Below the pieces are notes generated by a model. The model was not told the DNA's origin, did no database searches, and saw nothing but the letters and a program-made list of their open reading frames with translations. A stretch of 64,000 nucleotides of DNA from Myxococcales bacterium (GTDB lineage Bacteria; Myxococcota_A; Polyangia; Haliangiales; Haliangiaceae), in contig JADJUF010000049.1 of NCBI GenBank assembly GCA_016717005.1, positions 1 through 64,000 of the forward strand, given 5' to 3'. Position 1 is the stretch's first letter, and each line of letters starts with the position of its first letter. Made by a program: the position numbers and the translations under genes. Below are positions 56,702 through 64,000 of the stretch, in pieces.

Positions 56702-57293
56702 GGCCGAGTCCGAACGTGATCTGGCTCGCGTGGCCGCCGACGACGCGATCGTCGAGCTGGAAGCGCATGAGCTGGGTGCCGACGTCGAGCCACAGCACCA
56801 GCCGGCCGCCGCGGCGCGCGCCCAGCTCGAGCTGCGCGGTGACGCCGAGGTCGAGCGCGAAGCCGCCGTGGCTCGCGGTCGTCGTGGTCGTACAGGTGCC
56901 GGCGCGCTCGCACGGGCCCGTGGTCGTGCGCTCCTCGTTGATCGCCCCGGCGCTGAGACCGCCGCGGGCGCCGAGCTGGAACCAGGGGGTCGCGACCGGG
57001 TACCACGCCAGGCTGGGCCCGGTGAGGACCGCCGGCGCGTCGCGACCATCGTGGGTCGTCAGGCCGGTCACGGCGACGACCAGCTCGGCGCCGACCCGGC
57101 CGAACCGTCCGCCCATCCGCACCCGCGCCGCGGCGCCGGCGCCGTACACCTCGTCGGCCAGTCCGCCGCCGAGGGTCGCGCTCGGGCCGAAGCCGATCGC
57201 GACCAGCGAGCCGCCTCCGCCGGGCGCCGCCGCGGCGGGTCCAGCCGCGACGCCGACTGTGGCCATCGCGACGATCGAGCGCGTACACGTCAC
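56685..57293 (-). CDS. Outer-membrane beta-barrel protein
   Basis: 202 aa from GTG 57293 with signal TRSIVAMATVGVAAGPAAAA. Amphipathic strands follow (GSLVAIGFGPSATLGGGLAD, VYGAGAAARVRMGGRFGRVG, GGFALDLGVTAQLELGARRG, LVLWLDVGTQLMRF) and the protein ends in an aromatic residue (GHGMAF), typical of small outer-membrane barrels. Two Cys (GPCERAGTCTT) sit in a loop. It is followed by an overlapping secreted-protein gene, forming a two-gene unit. Confidence 0.8.
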   Translation of the reverse strand: MTCTRSIVAMATVGVAAGPAAAAPGGGGSLVAIGFGPSATLGGGLADEVYGAGAAARVRMGGRFGRVGAELVVAVTGLTTHDGRDAPAVLTGPSLAWYPVATPWFQLGARGGLSAGAINEERTTTGPCERAGTCTTTTTASHGGFALDLGVTAQLELGARRGGRLVLWLDVGTQLMRFQLDDRVVGGHASQITFGLGHGMAF

Positions 57294-57547
57294 GGCCACC
57301 GTTACAGCAAGGCGATGACCAGCTCGATCCGTGCGAGGTCGCGGGCTTGGCGATCGTGACTCGTCGACGCGGGCGCGATCCGCGACACCGATGTCGCGTG
57401 CGATCTCGGCGAGCGGGGTTCGCCCCTGTCGGCGCCAGCGACAGCGGCAGATCGAGTGGCCACACGCGGCGCTCCGCGCAAGTCGATCAGCCACCGGGTC
57501 GCGTGGCCAACCCCACGACACGACACGACTTCAGGCGAATCACCGGA
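57294..57547. other. Intergenic, possible decayed HTH
   Basis: About 250 bp. One minus frame reads GRTPLAEIARDIGVADRARV, which resembles one HTH helix pair, but it is short, lacks a start and is broken on both sides. No other feature seen. Confidence 0.25.
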
Positions 57548-57563
57548 TGGCACGCCCCGTGCT
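57548..57563 (+). promoter_or_regulatory. Sigma-54 promoter of the DUF6748 gene
   Basis: TGGCAC, GCCCC, GTGCT: the -24 half is perfect and the -12 half keeps TGC. Start expected near 57574, 5 nt before ATG 57579. Confidence 0.6.
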
Positions 57564-57578
57564 CCGCGCGCGGTCATC

Positions 57579-58502
57579 ATGAAGACTGGCTTGATGCTCT
57601 CTGCGTTCGTGGCGATGGGGCTGGCGGCGTGCACCGACTCGATGATCGAGGACGAGTTCGCGACCGAGGACACCTCCGAGGTCGACGAGACCAAGGCCGA
57701 CATCGGCGGCACGTACACCTATTATCACGTCGAGGCCGACGCCCGCCGCTGCGCCTCGCCGTACTGCGGTGGCTACTGGGTGTCGCGGGCCAACCGCTCC
57801 GACACCAAGTGCGCCGACGGCGTCTACGCCGACCGCTGCTACGTCGCCGAGATCCGCTGGTCGCTGCTCGGCATGACGCCGGACACGATCGACGGGATCG
57901 TCGGCGCCATCCACACCAGCCCGGTGCTGCTGCGCGGCACGGTCGTCAACAAGAGCTTCGGCGCCGACATCGGCCGCCTCGGCGAGTTCAAGCCGACCGA
58001 GGCGTGGCTGGGCCAGGGCCCCAACGCGCCGACGGGTCCGTTCGCGATCGTCGAGGAGACCGGCGTCCGCTGCATGGCCGCGCCGTGCAACTCGTTCCGC
58101 GAGAAGAAGCTGAACTCGTCGGCCACCGCCGCGCTGGCCGAGCTGGGCTGGGACCACGCCGACGTCGACGACGACCAGATCGGCGACGGGATCACCGAGC
58201 TGTTCGTGCGCAACATCATCATCGCGGGCGATCGCTACACCGTGCGCGGCGCCGCCGGCAGCGCCAAGGCGCGCACCGTGACCCAGTTCTACACCCGCGC
58301 CCGCGACCACAAGACCTGCTACGTCGGCGGCTGCTCGGGCCAGGTGTGCAGCGATCGCCCCGGCGTCGTCACCACCTGCGAGTACCGGCCGGAGTACACG
58401 TGCTACCGGACCGCGACCTGCGAGGAGCAGGTCGAGGGCGAGTGCGGGTGGACCGAGACCGACGAGCTCGACGCCTGCCTCGCCGACCCACCGCAGTTCT
58501 GA
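57579..58502 (+). CDS. DUF6748-type Cys-rich lipoprotein
   Basis: 307 aa with lipobox LAACTDS after MKTGLMLSAFVAMG. YTYYHVEADARRCASPYCGG and YWVSRANRSDTKCADG match the DUF6748 pattern known from Myxococcota surface proteins. A second copy-like segment is FAIVEETGVRCMAAPCNSFR, and the C-terminus has about ten Cys (CYVGGCSGQVCSD, CYRTATCEEQVEGECG) likely paired as disulfides. A sigma-54 box lies just upstream. Function unknown; probably outer-membrane exposed. Confidence 0.8.
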   Translation: MKTGLMLSAFVAMGLAACTDSMIEDEFATEDTSEVDETKADIGGTYTYYHVEADARRCASPYCGGYWVSRANRSDTKCADGVYADRCYVAEIRWSLLGMTPDTIDGIVGAIHTSPVLLRGTVVNKSFGADIGRLGEFKPTEAWLGQGPNAPTGPFAIVEETGVRCMAAPCNSFREKKLNSSATAALAELGWDHADVDDDQIGDGITELFVRNIIIAGDRYTVRGAAGSAKARTVTQFYTRARDHKTCYVGGCSGQVCSDRPGVVTTCEYRPEYTCYRTATCEEQVEGECGWTETDELDACLADPPQF

Positions 58503-58605
58503 ATTCCCCAGGGTTCGATCAGCGCGCGCGGCGCCGCCCGCGGTGGCACCATCGCGCCATGCGCGAGACCGTCATCCCCTGGGCCGGGCCCACCCCGAGG
58601 TCGCC

Positions 58606-58971
58606 ATGACCGCGACCGATCTGGCCGCCGCCGTGGCCGCGGTCGCGCGCGCGATCGACGACACCGAGCGCGACTGGGGCGAGCTGCCGTTCTTCGTGCG
58701 CCCGATGGTGCGGCGCGGCTTCACGCAGCGCACCGGCCGCGACGTCGCCGGCTGGCGCGCGCTCCTCGCGGCCGCCGCCCGCGGCACGCTCGCCCCCGAG
58801 CTGCCCGCGGCGCTCGCGGCGCTGATCGACAACTACCGCGGCGCGCCCGAGCGCGCGCGCAAGGGCATGGGCGGCAGCGCCGACCAGGTCGCGGCGATCG
58901 AGGCGCGCTTGCGCCCGCGCATCGAGGCGGCCGAGGCGCTGCGCGCGCGCCTGACCGCGCCGACGGCCTGA
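58606..58971 (+). CDS. Small protein with PCP_red-like motif
   Basis: 121 aa. WGELPFFVRPMVRRGFTQRT resembles the short helical PCP_red domain found at the end of protochlorophyllide reductase subunits and as stand-alone proteins in non-phototrophs. The C-terminal half is helical (ARKGMGGSADQVAAIEARLR) and may carry its own role. GAGG is 8 nt before ATG. No photosynthesis genes are present, so a chlorophyll function is not implied. Confidence 0.5.
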   Translation: MTATDLAAAVAAVARAIDDTERDWGELPFFVRPMVRRGFTQRTGRDVAGWRALLAAAARGTLAPELPAALAALIDNYRGAPERARKGMGGSADQVAAIEARLRPRIEAAEALRARLTAPTA

Positions 58972-59052
58972 GCGCCGCGGCGTCACGGCGACCACGAGCG
59001 CGCGCGTCGACGCACGGACGCGGATCGCGTCCCGCCCGGGGCGCGCGTCCCC

Positions 59053-61206
<2,154 letters not shown>

Positions 61207-61353
61207 CCGGCGCACTCTAGCCCGGACCGCCGCGATCGGCGCGCGCGATCAGAACTTCCACGCGCGGCGCGCCCGCCCTCGGGGCTCACCGGGGCGTGGC
61301 GACGCCGGCGCGCCGCCGCCGGCCCGCGCGGATCGTGGGACACTGCGCCGACG

Positions 61354-62160
61354 ATGCGCCGCCCTCGCCTCGCCGCCCTGGCCGTCCTCGCCGCCGTCGC
61401 GCTCGCCGCCGGGAGCTGCGGCGATACCGCCGCGCCCGCGTGCGACCTGATCCTGTTCGGGCGGCCCGGCCCCAGCACCGGCCTCGGCGCCGATCGGTGC
61501 GCGCCGCGGTGCACGTGCGGCGACGTCGACTTCGAGCCGCCGACGTACACCGCCGCCGACGTCGCGGCGCTGCGCGCCTGGGCGCTGCTCGATCCGCCGC
61601 CGCCGCTGACCGACGACCCCTACGCCGCGCCGCCGCCGCCGGTCGGCGACGACGCGGTCTGCGCGGTGGTCCGCGAGCCGGTCGCCCGGCAGTACCGCCT
61701 GCGCGACTACCCGACCCAGGCCGCGGCGCTCGCCGACGGCGCGGTGCCGACCCACTTCGGCGTGTGCGGCCGGTGCTCGCCGCTGGCCGACCTCGCGGTC
61801 TACATGGAGCAGGGCGATCTGACCGCGCCCGTGCGCGCGTGCGGCCTGGCCTTCCCCAGCGGCCCCGCCGCCGACCACGTCCAGTGCCTGCGCGACCTGG
61901 GCTTCACCGAGCCGTGCGCGCAGATCTGGTACTACAACACCGTCCACACCCGGGCCGCGTGCCTGGCGCCGTGCTTCGCGGCGCTCGATCAGCCGTACCA
62001 CCTGCCCGACGGCTCGCTCAACGAGTGCCTCCGCTGCGACGAGGTCAACAGCGGCCCGGTGTTCAAGGCCATCGCCGGCCGCACCCGCCGCAACACCGGC
62101 CTCCCGAGCGCGCTGTGCCGCCCGTGCAGCGAGGTGCGCCCGCTGATCCACGCGTACTGA
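61354..62160 (+). CDS. Cys-rich lipoprotein, 268 aa
   Basis: Signal LAALAVLAAVALAAGSCGDT with lipobox Cys. The mature protein has about 18 Cys (CAPRCTCGD, GVCGRCSPLADLAVYMEQGD, CLRCDEVNSG, LCRPCSEVRP) and a conserved-looking IWYYNTVHTRAACLAPC segment, suggesting a disulfide-stabilised surface protein or a multi-metal-binding one; there are no CxxCH heme motifs. GACACT, one base from the leaderless consensus, is 9 nt before ATG. It is divergent from ygiQ. The family is not recognised. Confidence 0.7.
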   Translation: MRRPRLAALAVLAAVALAAGSCGDTAAPACDLILFGRPGPSTGLGADRCAPRCTCGDVDFEPPTYTAADVAALRAWALLDPPPPLTDDPYAAPPPPVGDDAVCAVVREPVARQYRLRDYPTQAAALADGAVPTHFGVCGRCSPLADLAVYMEQGDLTAPVRACGLAFPSGPAADHVQCLRDLGFTEPCAQIWYYNTVHTRAACLAPCFAALDQPYHLPDGSLNECLRCDEVNSGPVFKAIAGRTRRNTGLPSALCRPCSEVRPLIHAY

Positions 62161-62282
62161 CCTGCGACCACGCGGGCCGGGCCGCCGCACGCGACCGACG
62201 GCATCACCGCGCCGGGGCGGCCGCGGCGCAGGTTTTCGCTGGACCTCCTCGGCCGCCGGCGCTCTCTCCCGCGGAATCAACG

Positions 62283-62918
62283 TTCGGCCGCCGAATCGCC
62301 GCCCCCCGGGGGCGACCGCCGCGGGTCGGCGGCGGGCGCGAGGCGTTGCTCGACGCGGCGCTGACCTTGTTCGCCGAGCGCGGCTACCACGGCGCGTCGA
62401 TCCCCGAGATCGCCGCCGCCGCCGGCATGGCGCCCGCGTCGATCTACCGGCACGTCGCCAGCAAGGACGCGCTGGTCAACCTGGTGTTCCGGCAGGCCAA
62501 GGGCGCGCTCGGCGCGGCGCTCGTCGAGGGCGTGCCGGCGCAGGGGCCGCTGCGCACGCGCTTCGACGCGCTCTGGGCCGCGCTCGATCGGTTCGCCCGC
62601 ACCGAGCCGCGGGCGTTCGCGTTCCTCGAGCTGCACCACCACGGCGACTACCTCGACGCCGAGTCGCGCGCGGTCGAGCTGCGCGTGCTCGCGCCGATCG
62701 CCGCGGTCGTGACCCAGGGCCTCGCCGCCGGCGCGCTGCGCGGTCGCTCGGCGCCGGCGCTGATCATCACGGTGTGGGGCGCGTTCGTCGGGATGGTGCG
62801 CGCCACCCGCGCCGGCTACGTCCCGTTCACCGCCGCCCTGTCCCGGGAGGTCGCCGCCAGCGCGTGGGCCGCGATCGCCGCGCCCGCCACCTCGCACGCT
62901 CGCAAGGACTCACCATGA
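62283..62918 (+). CDS. TetR-family regulator, start codon uncertain
   Basis: About 205 aa. The HTH domain is clear: GREALLDAALTLFAERGYHG, IPEIAAAAGMAPASIYRHVA, then KDALVNLVFRQAKGAL. The ligand domain is helical (RTEPRAFAFLELHHHGDYLD). No ATG, GTG or TTG exists in frame between the previous stop and the first HTH helix, and a C6-G5 run at 62302-62312 is a likely indel site. I place the start roughly at 62283. Its stop overlaps the next gene's ATG (ATGA), so that gene is a probable target or partner. Confidence 0.75.
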   Translation, partial: FGRRIAAPRGRPPRVGGGREALLDAALTLFAERGYHGASIPEIAAAAGMAPASIYRHVASKDALVNLVFRQAKGALGAALVEGVPAQGPLRTRFDALWAALDRFARTEPRAFAFLELHHHGDYLDAESRAVELRVLAPIAAVVTQGLAAGALRGRSAPALIITVWGAFVGMVRATRAGYVPFTAALSREVAASAWAAIAAPATSHARKDSP

Positions 62919-63478
62919 CCGTCACCGTCGCCCCGTCCTCGTCCTCGTCCCCGTCGTCCACCGCCGCCGCGCCGCGCCCGACCAGCCTCGACGCGCTGGC
63001 CGCGCTCGACGTCGCCGCGCTCGACGCGGTCTACCGCGCCGGCACCGTGCCGGCGTCGCTGACCGCCCTCGACGGCGACCCCACCTGCCGGATGCTGGCG
63101 ATCCGCGGGCTCGATCGCGGCGCCCGCGGCCAGGCCGTCCGCGCGCTGGCCGCGGCCCGCCGGTTCCCCTGGGCGGGCAAGAGCTTCGCGGCCGAGGACG
63201 ACGGCCACGGCCGCGGCATCAACCGGGTCCGGCTCGGCGACGGCAAGCGCTGGTTCCCGTTCGAGACCCGCTTCGAGGCGTCGGCCATCGACGGCCGCCC
63301 GTGCATCTTCCTCGACTACGATCAGGCCCCCAACCCGCGGCCGATCCGGATGATCCGCGACGAGCTGCGCGAGGTCGCGCCCGGCCTGTTCCTCGGCCCG
63401 GCGATGCTCGACGACGGCCGCCGCCCGGCCCGGCTGGTGCTGTGGTTCGCCTGCGACGCGCGCGGCGCCCGGGCCTGA
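62915..63478 (+). CDS. Hypothetical protein coupled to TetR, 187 aa
   Basis: After a Ser/Ala-rich leader the protein reads LDALAALDVAALDAVYRAGT, FAAEDDGHGRGINRVRLGDG, WFPFETRFEASAIDGRPCIF, LDYDQAPNPRPIRMIRDELR and PGLFLGPAMLDDG. This looks like a small beta-barrel of the nitrobindin/lipocalin-like sort seen beside TetR genes in myxobacteria, but I cannot name the family. Its ATG overlaps the TetR stop. The leader lacks a hydrophobic core, so it is probably cytoplasmic. Confidence 0.65.
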   Translation: MTVTVAPSSSSSPSSTAAAPRPTSLDALAALDVAALDAVYRAGTVPASLTALDGDPTCRMLAIRGLDRGARGQAVRALAAARRFPWAGKSFAAEDDGHGRGINRVRLGDGKRWFPFETRFEASAIDGRPCIFLDYDQAPNPRPIRMIRDELREVAPGLFLGPAMLDDGRRPARLVLWFACDARGARA

Positions 63479-63668
63479 CCTCGACGATCACGCGGTCTGG
63501 CGGCGCCGCGCGCCGCGCGTGACCTTGGCCAGCACGCCCAGCCGCGCGAAGTCGACGTCGTGGTGGCGGGCTGGTCCATGACGCCACGCGAGCGCGGGCC
63601 GCGGGATCCGATCGTGAAGTTACCCTGCGCGCCCGCCGGCGCCGCGGATGCGGCGTAGCATCGCCGGC

Positions 63669-64000
63669 ATGAACCTCTACGACGCCACCGTCCCGATCTT
63701 CACCAAGTTCTTGACCAACCTCGATGGCTGGCTCGAGCGGGCCACGGCCCTGGCCGCCGCCAAGAAGTTCGAGCCCGAGCGCTTCGTCGAGGCCCGCCTG
63801 GCGCTCGATCAGTACGCGCTGCGCCAGCAGGTCCAGGCCGCGTGCGATCAGGCCAAGTACACGGTCGCCAAGCTGACCGGCAAGGAGCCGCCGGCGCACC
63901 CCGACACCGAGCGCACGATGGCCGAGGTGCGCGCACGCATCCAGACCTGCCTGGCCTACCTGGCGACGTTCACCCCCGACGACTTCGTCGGCGCCGAGGA
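63669..64000 (+). CDS. DUF1993-family protein, partial at window edge
   Basis: The first 110 codons are present: NLYDATVPIFTKFLTNLDGW, EPERFVEARLALDQYALRQQ, QAACDQAKYTVAKLTGKEPP and TMAEVRARIQTCLAYLATFT, a good match to the DinB-like DUF1993 helical bundle of about 170 residues. TAGCAT lies 7 nt before ATG. The gene runs off the end of the window. Confidence 0.85.
   Translation, partial: MNLYDATVPIFTKFLTNLDGWLERATALAAAKKFEPERFVEARLALDQYALRQQVQAACDQAKYTVAKLTGKEPPAHPDTERTMAEVRARIQTCLAYLATFTPDDFVGAE

Noticed and set aside
58606..58971. Evidence of photosynthesis from the PCP_red-like motif
   Set aside because: There are no other pigment or photosystem genes, and stand-alone PCP_red-like proteins occur in non-phototrophs.

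Overview
The window reads as a very GC-rich chromosome with near-universal G/C third codon positions. The protein families point to a myxobacterium-like Myxococcota member: many Cys-rich lipoproteins, DUF6748, a TIGR02996-type protein, two sigma-54 activators, a Ser/Thr kinase with TPR-like tail, and an OmcA/MtrC decaheme cytochrome. The genus cannot be told. No tRNA, rRNA, CRISPR array or transposase was found.

Region 1 (1-12.7 kb) is accessory DNA full of broken genes. It holds a shattered SEC-C-type gene, a ParE toxin tail, two multi-frameshifted cell-envelope genes, and two dispersed repeats. Repeat A is about 145 bp (3178, 5745). Repeat B is about 340 bp (3510, 6945), and each B copy carries three near-identical palindromes with core TTACCCASTGGGTAA. 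Further on are an HTH gene that ends inside repeat B, a frameshifted secreted glycosidase-like lipoprotein, a GlsB-like membrane protein and a frameshifted alpha/beta hydrolase.

Region 2 (12.7-25.8 kb) has an ECF sigma factor divergent from a RibD/DHFR-like reductase, an unrecognised 396-aa protein, a SnoaL-like remnant, the decaheme lipoprotein cytochrome, a class V aminotransferase with one frameshift, a thioesterase, a class II glutamine amidotransferase and an acyl-CoA synthetase.

Region 3 (25.8-43 kb) is intact. It has a flavin monooxygenase divergent from a coupled class III aminotransferase and radical SAM pair, a YXWGXW-repeat protein, MscS, RtcB, an NCS1 transporter, and a sigma-54 activator whose start overlaps that of a divergent Ser/Thr kinase.

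Region 4 (43-49.5 kb) is a sulfane-sulfur island: a PAS-type sigma-54 activator, two YeeE/YedE channel proteins, a TauE/SafE exporter, a deletion remnant of sulfide:quinone oxidoreductase, and the operon persulfide dioxygenase / rhodanese / second persulfide dioxygenase / universal stress protein. Sigma-54 -24/-12 boxes and shared GTTTCAC repeats tie these units together.

Region 5 (51.2-55.9 kb) is a five-gene overlapping operon: acyl carrier protein, FabG-like SDR, AMP-ligase, LuxE-like, LuxC-like. It has its own TTGACC-17-TAACGT promoter and no luciferase. Region 6 (55.9-64 kb) holds envelope proteins, a DUF6748 lipoprotein, YgiQ, a TetR regulator coupled to an unknown gene, and a DUF1993 gene cut by the window edge.

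Two patterns run across the whole window. Many start codons lie 5-9 nt after a TANNNT box, which suggests widespread leaderless transcription, and most sigma-54 boxes sit so close to start codons that leaders of only 2-5 nt are implied. Frameshifts are dense before about 16.7 kb, with one more at 20.4 kb, and absent after that.
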